NCBI RefSeq assembly: GCF_029504575.1
Contig: NZ_JAQFII010000001.1
Coordinates: 5,029,001 to 5,093,000, forward strand
Direction: 5' to 3'
Length of the DNA: 64,000 nucleotides
From: Streptomyces sp. SPB162
Lineage (GTDB): Bacteria > Actinomycetota > Actinomycetes > Streptomycetales > Streptomycetaceae
The notes below the pieces were generated by a model. That model saw nothing but the letters and a program-made list of their open reading frames with translations, was not told where the DNA came from and did not search any database. Below, in pieces: positions 34,639-42,473 of the stretch. Within the stretch, counting starts at the first letter, position 1. Each line of letters opens with the position of its first letter. A program made the position numbers and the translations under genes.

Positions 34639-35710
34639 GCCCACGACCCACTTGACGAAGGTGCCCGCCCCGGCGCCCGCCAGGGAGCCGATCCTGCAGG
34701 TCCGCGATCTGGTCAAGCACTTCCCGCTGACCCAGGGCATCGTCTTCCGCAAGCTGGTCGGCGCGGTGAAGGCGGTCGACGGGGTCTCCTTCGACCTCTA
34801 CCGCGGCGAGACGCTGGGCATCGTCGGCGAGTCCGGATGCGGCAAGTCCACCGTGGCCCGGCTCCTGATGAACCTGGAGACGGTGACGGCCGGCCAGGTG
34901 CTGTACAAGGGCGAGGACATCAGCAAGCTGTCGGGGAAGGCCCTCAAAAGCGTCCGCCGCAACATCCAGATGGTGTTCCAGGACCCGTACACGTCGCTGA
35001 ACCCGCGCATGACCGTCGGCGACATCATCGGCGAGCCCTACGAGATCCACCCGGAGGTCGCCCCGAAGGGCGACCGCCGCAAGGCGGTCGAGGACCTGCT
35101 CGACGTCGTCGGCCTCAACCCCGAGTACATCAACCGCTATCCGCACCAGTTCTCCGGTGGCCAGCGCCAGCGCATCGGCATCGCCCGCGGGCTGGCGCTG
35201 CGGCCGGAGATCATCGTGGCGGACGAACCCGTATCCGCGCTGGACGTGTCGGTGCAGGCGCAGGTGGTGAACCTGATGGGGCGGCTGCAGGACGAGTTCG
35301 ACCTGTCGTACATGTTCATCGCCCACGACCTGTCGATCGTCCGGCACATCTCGGACCGGGTCGGCGTGATGTACCTCGGCAAGATCGTCGAGATCGGCGG
35401 CGACGCGGAGATCTACGAGCACCCCACCCACCCGTACACCCAGGCGCTGCTGTCCGCCGTCCCCGTTCCCGACCCGGACGCCCGCGAGCGACGCGAGCGG
35501 ATCATCCTCGTCGGCGACGTGCCGTCCCCGGCCAACCCGCCGTCCGGTTGCCGGTTCCGCACCCGCTGCTGGAAGGCGCAGGAGCGCTGCACGCTGGAGG
35601 AGCCGCTGCTGGCCGTCCCGGCGGTCTTCCGCGGGCTCGACTCACCCGCCGCGCACGACAGCGCCTGCCACTTCGCGGAGGAGAAGCGGGTGGTCCCGAC
35701 CGACGACTGA
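34631..35710 (+). CDS. Oligopeptide ABC importer 2: ATPase (OppF/DppF-like)
   Basis: This 359-aa partner ATPase starts at GTG 34631 inside the OppD gene. LVKHFPLTQGIVFRKLVGAV, Walker A GESGCGKS, FSGGQRQR, IIVADEPVSALD and the C-terminal CRFRTRC, RC, SAC cysteines are all present. Long stretches are identical to OppF of operon 1. The stop at 35710 is followed at once by short GAC/TGAC repeats, with no clear terminator stem before the convergent operon 3. Confidence 0.93.
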   Translation: MSEPTTHLTKVPAPAPAREPILQVRDLVKHFPLTQGIVFRKLVGAVKAVDGVSFDLYRGETLGIVGESGCGKSTVARLLMNLETVTAGQVLYKGEDISKLSGKALKSVRRNIQMVFQDPYTSLNPRMTVGDIIGEPYEIHPEVAPKGDRRKAVEDLLDVVGLNPEYINRYPHQFSGGQRQRIGIARGLALRPEIIVADEPVSALDVSVQAQVVNLMGRLQDEFDLSYMFIAHDLSIVRHISDRVGVMYLGKIVEIGGDAEIYEHPTHPYTQALLSAVPVPDPDARERRERIILVGDVPSPANPPSGCRFRTRCWKAQERCTLEEPLLAVPAVFRGLDSPAAHDSACHFAEEKRVVPTDD

Positions 35711-35732
35711 CGACCGACGACTGACGACTGAC

Positions 35733-35777
35733 GGACTGACCACCGACGGACTGACCACCGACGGACTGACCACCGAC
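35733..35777 (+). repeat. Three tandem 15-bp units at the operon 2 end
   Basis: GGACTGACCACCGAC is repeated exactly three times. It is preceded from 35706 by looser GACGACTGAC units. It lies in the 177-bp gap between the convergent ends of operons 2 and 3. The repeated pattern appears to derive from the last codons of OppF (CCGACCGACGACTGA). Confidence 0.9.
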
Positions 35778-35887
35778 GGCTGCCGTCTGACGTCCTGGAG
35801 TGGACGCCGCACCCCCTCGACCTGATAGCGCACCTCCGGCCGACCGGGGCCGGCCGGCCAACCCGGGCGCGACGTCGGCGACCCGGC

Positions 35888-37006
35888 CTACTGCGCCGTC
35901 CCCTCGATCGCGGCCAGCGCCGGGTCCAGGACGATGTCCTCGCCCCGTGCCGCGATCGTCGGCTCCTCGGGGAAGTGGCACGCGGTGAGGTGGCCGTCCT
36001 GGTTGCCGCCGAGCTGGATCAGCGGCGGTTCCTGCGACGCGCACAGGTCGCGCGCCTTCCAGCAGCGCGTACGGAACCGGCAGCCGGACGGCGGATTGAT
36101 GGGGGACGGGACGTCGCCCGCCAGCCGGATGCGCTCGCGGTCCGCACCGTCGATGTTGACCTCGGGGACGGCCGAGAGCAGCGCGTGGGTGTACGGGTGG
36201 CGGGGCCGGTTGTAGATGGAGTCGCGGTCGCCGACCTCGACGATCTTTCCGAGGTACATCACCGCGACCCGCTGGGTGAAGTGCCGCACGATGGCCAGGT
36301 CATGGGCGATGAACAGGAAAGCGATCCCCGTCTCCTCCTGGACCTTCCGCAGCAGGTTCACGACCTGCGCCTGGATCGAGACGTCGAGGGCCGAGACGGG
36401 TTCGTCGGCCACGATGAGTTTCGGTTCCAGGGCGAGTGCCCGTGCGACCCCGATGCGCTGGCGCTGGCCGCCGGAGAACTCGTGCGGAAAACGGTTGTAG
36501 TGCTCCGGGTTGAGACCGACGGTCTCCAGCAGTTCCCGGACGCGTTGTTCGCGGCCGCCCGCCGGATTGATGTCGTTGATCTCCATCGGGCCGCCGATGA
36601 TGGTGCCCACCGTCTGCCGCGGATTGAGTGAGGAGTACGGGTCCTGGAAAATCATCTGGATTTCCGAGCGGATCGGCATGAGCTCCTTGCGGGTGGCGCG
36701 GGTGATGTCCCGGCCCCGGTAGGAGATCCTGCCGCCCGTCGGTTCCAGCAGCCGGGTGATCAGCCGGCCGGTGGTGGATTTGCCGCAGCCGGACTCGCCG
36801 ACCAGACCGAAACTCTCGCCGGTGTGGATGGTCAGGTCGATACCGTCGACCGCCTGGACCGCGCCGACCTTGTGTTTGATCGGAAATCCCGCGTGGATCG
36901 GGAAATGCTTGGTGAGGCCGGTGACTTCCAGCAGCGCCTCTCCCGAGGCGCCGTCGCGCGGGGAAGGAACCGCGTCGGCTTTGGTGATGGTGGTTTCCTC
37001 GCTCAT
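35888..37006 (-). CDS. Oligopeptide ABC importer 3 (bldK-type operon): ATPase (OppF-like)
   Basis: This 372-aa ATPase is the last gene of the left-facing operon. GLTKHFPIHAGFPIKHKVGA opens the domain, with Walker A GESGCGKS, signature FSGGQRQR, Walker B LIVADEPVSALD and switch AHDLAIVRHFTQ. The C-terminal Cys set is CRFRTRC, LC and TAC. It is clearly more distant from the OppF proteins of operons 1 and 2 than those are from each other. It lies 22 bp downstream of the OppD-like gene. Confidence 0.93.
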   Translation of the reverse strand: MSEETTITKADAVPSPRDGASGEALLEVTGLTKHFPIHAGFPIKHKVGAVQAVDGIDLTIHTGESFGLVGESGCGKSTTGRLITRLLEPTGGRISYRGRDITRATRKELMPIRSEIQMIFQDPYSSLNPRQTVGTIIGGPMEINDINPAGGREQRVRELLETVGLNPEHYNRFPHEFSGGQRQRIGVARALALEPKLIVADEPVSALDVSIQAQVVNLLRKVQEETGIAFLFIAHDLAIVRHFTQRVAVMYLGKIVEVGDRDSIYNRPRHPYTHALLSAVPEVNIDGADRERIRLAGDVPSPINPPSGCRFRTRCWKARDLCASQEPPLIQLGGNQDGHLTACHFPEEPTIAARGEDIVLDPALAAIEGTAQ

Positions 37007-37028
37007 GATGCTCGCCCCAGTCGACCGG

Positions 37029-38090
37029 TCAGCCCAGCCGGGGCTGAATCTTCTCGATGAATACGGACCGCTTCTGCTCCGCGGTCAGGTGGCAGGCGGA
37101 ACCCCGGCCGGCCGGCAGGTCCGGCCGCTCGGTGCGGCAGCGCGTACCGCCGACCAGTTCGGTGAACTCGCACCGGGGGTGGAACGCGCAGCCGGTCGGC
37201 GGATGGAGCAGGCTCGGCGGGGTGCCGGGGATCGGGCTCAGGGGTTCGTCGACGTTGGAGGAGAGCCGGGGCATCGAGCTCAGCAGACCCCAGGTGTAGG
37301 GGTGCTGCGGGGACTTGACGACCTCCCGCACCGAGCCGCGCTCGACGGCCCGGCCCGCGTACATCACCAGCAGATCGTCGGCGATCTTGGAGACGACGCC
37401 CAGGTCGTGGGTGATCAGGATGATCGCCGAGCCGAACTCCTGCTGCAGGTCCTTGAGCAGGTCCAGGATCTGCGCCTGGACGGTGACGTCGAGCGCGGTG
37501 GTCGGCTCGTCGGCGATGAGCAGGTCGGGGTTGCAGATGAGCGACATCGCGATCATCGCGCGCTGCCGCATCCCGCCGGAGAACTGGTGCGGGTAGTCGT
37601 TCACCCGGGTCTTCGGCTGCGGGATGCCGACTTTCTCCAGCATCTCGACGGCCTTCGCCCGACCTTCGCGCCGGCTCGCGCCGGTGTGCTTGATGAACGG
37701 CTCGGCGATCTGCCGGCCCACGGTGTAGTACGGCGAGAGCGCCGTCAGCGGGTCCTGGAAGATCATCGCCATCTTGTTGCCGCGCAGCTTCTCCAGGGTG
37801 CGGTTGCTCGCCCCCGTCAACTCCTGCCCGTCCAGCAGGATCTCGCCGGTGACGGTGGTGCTCATCGGGTTGTGCAGCCCGAGCACCGTCAGGTTCGTCA
37901 CGGACTTGCCGGAGCCGGACTCGCCGACGATGCCCAGCGTCCTGCCGCGTTCGAGGTCGAAGGAGAGCCCGTCGACGGCCTTCACGATGCCGTCCTCGGT
38001 GGAGAACCGCACATGCAGATCACGCACGGAGAGGAACGGATCGGTCCCGGCCGGGGCCGGCCCTCCCTCGGTCTTGGTCATGGTGGTCAC
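37029..38090 (-). CDS. Oligopeptide ABC importer 3 (bldK-type operon): ATPase (OppD-like)
   Basis: This 353-aa ATPase starts at GTG 38090. GGAG 7 nt upstream overlaps the permease stop codon, which argues against ATG 38081. Walker A is GESGSGKS, signature FSGGMRQR, Walker B LLIADEPTTALD and switch THDLGVVSKIAD. The C-terminal domain has CAFHPRC and two further Cys (RC, SAC). It pairs with the OppF-like protein. Confidence 0.93.
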   Translation of the reverse strand: MTTMTKTEGGPAPAGTDPFLSVRDLHVRFSTEDGIVKAVDGLSFDLERGRTLGIVGESGSGKSVTNLTVLGLHNPMSTTVTGEILLDGQELTGASNRTLEKLRGNKMAMIFQDPLTALSPYYTVGRQIAEPFIKHTGASRREGRAKAVEMLEKVGIPQPKTRVNDYPHQFSGGMRQRAMIAMSLICNPDLLIADEPTTALDVTVQAQILDLLKDLQQEFGSAIILITHDLGVVSKIADDLLVMYAGRAVERGSVREVVKSPQHPYTWGLLSSMPRLSSNVDEPLSPIPGTPPSLLHPPTGCAFHPRCEFTELVGGTRCRTERPDLPAGRGSACHLTAEQKRSVFIEKIQPRLG

Positions 38091-38100
38091 TGACGGGCTC

Positions 38101-39075
38101 CTAGAGGCGCACGCGCGGGTCGATGAACGCGTAGGTGGCGTCCACGATGATGTTGAACAGGACGATCAGGGCGGCGCTGAAGAGCATCACGCCCATGAGC
38201 ATGGGCAGGTCCGTCCTGAGCACCGAGTCCACGGCCAGCCGTCCGATGCCCGCCAGCGAGAAGGTGAACTCGGTGATCATCGCGCCGCCCAGCAGGGTGC
38301 CGATGTCCAGGCCCAGCATGGTGACGATCGGGATGAGCGAGCCGCGCCAGGCGTACCGGAAGAAGACGTAACGGCTCGACATGCCCTTGGCGCGGGCGGT
38401 GCGGACGTGCTCCTCCTGCAACTGGTCGATCATCGTGGACCGGGACATACGCGTGTAGCCCGCGGTGAAGATGATCGACAGCACGCACCAGGGGATGAGC
38501 AGCCCGCTGAACCAGCCGACGGGATCCTCCGAGATCGGAACGTACTTGGGCTGGTCCATGATCTGGTTGTTGTAGACCAGCAGCGCCAGCACGATCGGGC
38601 CGACGAAGTAGATCTGCATCGAGCTGAGCACCAGCGAGACCGAGCTGAAGAACTTGTCGACGAAGGTGCCGCGGCGCCAGGCCGCCAGCATGCCGGCGCC
38701 GAGCCCGACGAGCAGGAAGACCACGATGCCGCCGGCCGCCAGCGAGAGCGTCAGCGGGAAGCGGTTGAGGATGGTCGGCCAGACCGGGTCGGAGTTGGCG
38801 AAGGAGTAGCCGAAGCAGGGGGCGGCGCAGTCGCCGACGCTGAAGTGGCGTCCCGCGAAGACGCCGACCATGTAGTGGAAGTACTGGACCGGGATCGGTT
38901 CGTCGAGGCCGAGGTTCCGGTGGATCAGCGCGATGTTCTCCGGCGTGCAGTTCTTGCCGCAGGACAGCAGCGCCGGGTCGTGCGGGATCGCGAAGAACAG
39001 GAAGTAGGTGAAGGCGCTGATGAAGAGCAGGATGACGAGCGCGCCGAGCGTCCGGCGTACGAGGAATCGAAGCAT
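38101..39075 (-). CDS. Oligopeptide ABC importer 3 (bldK-type operon): permease (OppB-like)
   Basis: This 324-aa permease (MLRFLVRRTLGALVILLFIS) has the OppB/DppB layout. The first helix is followed by an outside loop containing CGKNCTPENIALIHRNLGLD. The loop carries Cys pairs (CGKNC, CAAPC) not seen in the other two OppB proteins, suggesting disulfides. The EAA loop is EEHVRTARAKGMSSRYVFFR. It ends AFIDPRVRL. It follows the binding-protein gene after a hairpin. Confidence 0.92.
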   Translation of the reverse strand: MLRFLVRRTLGALVILLFISAFTYFLFFAIPHDPALLSCGKNCTPENIALIHRNLGLDEPIPVQYFHYMVGVFAGRHFSVGDCAAPCFGYSFANSDPVWPTILNRFPLTLSLAAGGIVVFLLVGLGAGMLAAWRRGTFVDKFFSSVSLVLSSMQIYFVGPIVLALLVYNNQIMDQPKYVPISEDPVGWFSGLLIPWCVLSIIFTAGYTRMSRSTMIDQLQEEHVRTARAKGMSSRYVFFRYAWRGSLIPIVTMLGLDIGTLLGGAMITEFTFSLAGIGRLAVDSVLRTDLPMLMGVMLFSAALIVLFNIIVDATYAFIDPRVRL

Positions 39076-39119
39076 GGGTCGCAGCTCTCAGGGGACGGCG
39101 GCGGTGGGCGGTGCCGCCC

Positions 39120-39148
39120 CCGGCGGGACCGGTGGGCGGTCCCGCCGG
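39120..39148 (-). terminator. Intra-operon hairpin after binding-protein gene 3
   Basis: CCGGCGGGACC (39120-39130) and GGTCCCGCCGG (39138-39148) form an 11-bp perfect stem with loop GGTGGGC, between the binding-protein stop (39165) and the permease start (39075). It is the third operon in the window with a hairpin at this position. Confidence 0.65.
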
Positions 39149-39164
39149 AGGGCGTCTGCGGTGC

Positions 39165-40967
39165 TTACTGCTTGACGAAGAGCTTCGTCAGGTCGATCTG
39201 GGAGGTGATGTTGTTGTAGACGACGCCGCCGACCTTGGAGCCGAAGAGCTGGAGCTGCTTGTAGAAGACCGTCGGGACGGCCGGGATCACCTCGGTGGTG
39301 ATGTAGGTGTTGAGCTTGAACCACTCGTCGGCGGCCTGCTTCGGGTCGGTGATCGCCTTGATGCGGTCGATCTCCGAGTTGATCTTCGGGTCGTTGACGT
39401 GCGAGTAGTTCGGCGCCTGGTCGGCGATGGTGCGGCCGTCGAAGACCGGCGGGATGACGGTCAGGGTGCTCGGCCAGTCCGCGCCCCACGCGCTCGCGTA
39501 GATGTCGTACGGGTTGTCGACCTTGCCGATCAGGTCGTAGTACGTGTCGGACGGCAGGTCCTTGCGCTGGACGTCGAAGCCCGCCTTCTTGAGCGCGTCC
39601 GCGATGGCGACCGAGTACTCCTGGCCCGCGGTGGTGTTGACGTACGCGTAGGTGATCTTGGTGTTCAGCTTCCCCGCGTCGGTGAGGATCTTCTTCGCGG
39701 CGACCTGGTCACCATCGGGCTTGGCGACCTTGCCCAGCGGGTCGGCCTTCTGGTAGCCGGCGAGGGTCGGGCTGATGAAGCCGCCCGCGTACTCGGCTCC
39801 GTACGAGGCGCCGAGGGCCTGCCAGACCGGCTTGGTCGGGATGGCCAGCGCGAGGGCCTTGCGGACCTGCAGGTCGGTGACCTTCTTCATGTTGAAGTTG
39901 ATCTGGCCCACGAACGGCTGGTAGCCGGAGACCGTGCGCTTGAAGATCGACGCGGTCCCGACGACGGTGGGGGTGCTCTTGGTGTCGACGGCGTTGGAGA
40001 AGCTCAGCGACGTCTGGTTCTCACCGGCGTCCGACATCAGGCGCTTGGTGGAGTCCTCGTACTGGTGGTTGAACGTGATGTCGAAGGTGTCGACGTACTG
40101 GTGGCGCGCCGAGTCGGTCTTCGGGTCCCAGTTGGTGTTCTTCACGAGCGTCATGGCCTTGCCGCTCTCGAAGGACTTGATCTTGTAGGGGCCCGACGCG
40201 ACCGGCGCCTTGTCGTACTTCTCCTTGGTGTCCTTCGCGGAGTCGACCACCGCGTACCCCGCCATGGCCAGCAGGTAGGGGGTGTCCGCCTGCGCCGCGG
40301 GGAAGTGGAAGACGATCGTCTTGGCGTCCGGGGTCTGCAGCACGGAGTCGGGCAGGTGGCCGCCCTTGTAGGGGCCGTCCGGCAGCAGCTTGCGGTAGTC
40401 GGACCCTGCGGTGTTGGCCAGCCACTGCTGGAGGTAGGCCGGGCCGTTGGTGACGAACGGGGCGAACAGCCGCTCCACCGACCAGCGGATGTCCTTCGAG
40501 GTGATCGGCGTGCCGTCCTCGAACTTGATGCCGTCCTTGAGGGTGTACGTCCAGGTCTTTCCGGCGTCGGACTGCTTGCCGCTGTCGGTGGCCAGGTCGC
40601 CCACGACGGTGTAGTGGCCCTTGCTGTCGAACTTGTACGTGGTCAGGCCGCGGTGCAGGAGGGTGGCGAGCGCGCCCTCGTTCGCGACGTAGATCTGAGC
40701 CGGGTCCAGGTGGGTGTAGCTGTCCCGTTCCAGGGCGTGCAGGGTGCCGCCGGGCTTGGCTCCCGCCACCTCCTCGGCCGGGCCGGTGGAGGCGGCGGCG
40801 TCCCCGAAGGTGATCTGGGACTGCTGCTGCTTCGCGTTCTCGTTCTGCTTGTCCTTGGTGTCGTTCTTGCCCGTACCGCCGCCGCCGCTGCTGCACGCGG
40901 TGAGCATGAGGGCACCCGCCGCCAGGGCCACCAGGGTGGCCTTCGTCCTACGCATGTGGACCGTCAT
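39165..40967 (-). CDS. Oligopeptide ABC importer 3 (bldK-type operon): binding lipoprotein
   Basis: This 600-aa family 5 binding lipoprotein has the lipobox LTAC (Cys25), a Gly/Asn/Lys/Gln-rich tether (about 26-60), then GGTLHALERDSYTHLDPAQI, GKTWTYTLKDGIKFEDGTPI and VRKALALAIPTKPVW. It is longer than the two other binding proteins, and its sequence differs substantially. The gene order permease, binding protein, permease, ATPase, ATPase matches what I recall for S. coelicolor bldKA-bldKE, where BldKB imports a signalling peptide needed for aerial growth. Orthology to bldKB is inference from order, size and neighbourhood. Confidence 0.9.
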   Translation of the reverse strand: MTVHMRRTKATLVALAAGALMLTACSSGGGGTGKNDTKDKQNENAKQQQSQITFGDAAASTGPAEEVAGAKPGGTLHALERDSYTHLDPAQIYVANEGALATLLHRGLTTYKFDSKGHYTVVGDLATDSGKQSDAGKTWTYTLKDGIKFEDGTPITSKDIRWSVERLFAPFVTNGPAYLQQWLANTAGSDYRKLLPDGPYKGGHLPDSVLQTPDAKTIVFHFPAAQADTPYLLAMAGYAVVDSAKDTKEKYDKAPVASGPYKIKSFESGKAMTLVKNTNWDPKTDSARHQYVDTFDITFNHQYEDSTKRLMSDAGENQTSLSFSNAVDTKSTPTVVGTASIFKRTVSGYQPFVGQINFNMKKVTDLQVRKALALAIPTKPVWQALGASYGAEYAGGFISPTLAGYQKADPLGKVAKPDGDQVAAKKILTDAGKLNTKITYAYVNTTAGQEYSVAIADALKKAGFDVQRKDLPSDTYYDLIGKVDNPYDIYASAWGADWPSTLTVIPPVFDGRTIADQAPNYSHVNDPKINSEIDRIKAITDPKQAADEWFKLNTYITTEVIPAVPTVFYKQLQLFGSKVGGVVYNNITSQIDLTKLFVKQ

Positions 40968-41021
40968 GGCTGTCTCTACACCTACCTGTTCGTCGATGGT
41001 TGATGTGCTGACTGGCTGGCT

Positions 41022-42056
41022 TCAGCGCCCCGATTTCGGGTCGAACGCATCCCGGACCGAGTCCCCGAGCAGGTTGAACGCGACGATGAAGATCACCATG
41101 GCGATGCCGGGGAAGAACATGTAGGTGATGTCGTTCTGGGCGATGTCACCGCCCTTGGCGAACATCCGGCCCCAGTCCGGGGTCGGCTCGATGATGCCGA
41201 CGCCCAGGAAGGAGAGGCCGGCCTCCGCGGTGACGAAACCGGGAAGCATGAAGGTGGCCTGCACCAGGATCGGTGTGACCAGGTTCGGCAGCAGTTCACG
41301 GCGGACGATGCGCCAGGACGAGGCACCGGTGACCTTGGCCGCCTCGATGAACTCCCGTTCCCGCAGGCTGAGTACCTGGCCGCGCAGGATGCGGGAGAGG
41401 CCCATCCAGCCGAGGAACCACTGGACGACGATCAGTGCGGTCACGCGCAGGTAGGTGGGCGTCTCGTCCTGCGGATCGACGAAGATCGCCACCACGATCG
41501 GCATGAAGGCGACGAAGAACAGCTGCGAGGGGAACGCCAGCAGCAGGTCCGAGAGACGGCCGATGAAGTAGTCGGCCTTGCCGCCGAGGTAGCCGGAGGT
41601 GATGCCGAGCAGGATGGCGGTCGTCACCGTGGCCACCGTGACCGCGACGCTGATGAACAGCGAGGTGCGGATCCCGTACAGCAGCTGGGTGAAGACGTCG
41701 CGGCCGAGCCCGGGCTCGATGCCGAACCAGAAGCTGCCGCTCACCCCGCCGTTGGGGGCCACCGGGTACCCGAACTCGTTGAGCAGGTCGGAGTTGTTCT
41801 GGCCGTAGAGGGTGTAAGGGTCCTTGCCGTAGAGCTTGGAGATCACCGGCGCGAGGATCGCGATGGCGAAGAAAAAAACGACTACGCACGCGGAAAGGAC
41901 TCCTGTACGGTCGCGTTTGAAACGCCGCCACATGAGTCGGCCGGGGGAGAAGCCGACGATCTCGCCGGCCTGTCCGCCCAGGCCGTGGGTCTGGGCCGCC
42001 GGGTCGATGGAGCCGTCATCGGCTTCCGCGGCCACGGCCTGGGTTTGACTCGTCAT
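41022..42056 (-). CDS. Oligopeptide ABC importer 3 (bldK-type operon): permease (OppC-like), first gene
   Basis: This 344-aa permease starts at ATG 42056 (MTSQTQAVAAEADDGSIDPA). A tail of about 35 residues is followed by SPGRLMWRRFKRDRTGVLSA and the first helix, a long outside loop (LYGKDPYTLYGQNNSDLLNE), the core motif GIEPGLGRDVFTQLLYGIRT, the EAA loop REFIEAAKVTGASSWRIVRR and the C-terminus SVRDAFDPKSGR. As first gene of its operon it precedes the binding-protein gene by 54 bp, an order unlike operons 1 and 2. The frame extends upstream to 42137, but the homology and a GGGGG site favour 42056. Confidence 0.9.
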   Translation of the reverse strand: MTSQTQAVAAEADDGSIDPAAQTHGLGGQAGEIVGFSPGRLMWRRFKRDRTGVLSACVVVFFFAIAILAPVISKLYGKDPYTLYGQNNSDLLNEFGYPVAPNGGVSGSFWFGIEPGLGRDVFTQLLYGIRTSLFISVAVTVATVTTAILLGITSGYLGGKADYFIGRLSDLLLAFPSQLFFVAFMPIVVAIFVDPQDETPTYLRVTALIVVQWFLGWMGLSRILRGQVLSLREREFIEAAKVTGASSWRIVRRELLPNLVTPILVQATFMLPGFVTAEAGLSFLGVGIIEPTPDWGRMFAKGGDIAQNDITYMFFPGIAMVIFIVAFNLLGDSVRDAFDPKSGR

Positions 42057-42087
42057 AACGAATGCCCCCACACCAGGAGTCTGTCGT

Positions 42088-42108
42088 CGCGACGGAAACG
42101 CCGTCGCG
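42088..42108 (-). promoter_or_regulatory. Hairpin in the 5' leader of importer operon 3
   Basis: CGCGACGG (42088-42095), loop AAACG and CCGTCGCG (42101-42108) form a perfect 8-bp stem, 32 bp upstream of the first start codon of operon 3. It could affect leader stability or be an operator. Confidence 0.4.
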
Positions 42109-42268
42109 GGTTGAGCGGACTTTGGCAATGGATTCATCCTCCAGTCAAGGGGGCGGCGGGCGAAGAAATGGCGCAGCGGCTCTTCTTTGGCGAAGATTGT
42201 GCAGATTGCTGCGGCCGCGTGCTTGACAGCGAGTCTTTGCGCACGGCAATTACGGATTTATGTGGATC

Positions 42269-42278
42269 AAACGCGTTT
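42269..42278. promoter_or_regulatory. 10-bp palindrome, candidate operator
   Basis: AAACGCGTTT, with a CpG centre as in many LacI-family sites, lies in the AT-richer part of the divergent region. It is short, so chance cannot be excluded. Confidence 0.3.
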
Positions 42279-42473
42279 ACACGTTGGCCACTTGACTGTC
42301 GCAACACCGATATACGGACGTAGCACTCTGGGCAGCGTACGGACGGGCGACGCCAGGGGGCCGGCAGACGGCGACCGCGGGGAATATGGCCGACTGTCGT
42401 CGGGGGAAAGGCTGTTCCCCTCCTTGATGTGCGGGTATATCTATGGGAACGGTGTGCCTGGGGGGAGACGGCC

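Larger units (their letters stand above)
42057..42473. other. Divergent promoter region of importer operon 3 and a membrane-protein gene
   Basis: This 417-bp spacer is markedly richer in A and T between about 42180 and 42320. It contains a hairpin (42088-42108), TTGACA at 42223-42228, and the palindrome AAACGCGTTT at 42269-42278. Both divergent promoters should lie here. No gene is supported. A confident -10 could not be assigned. Confidence 0.5.
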
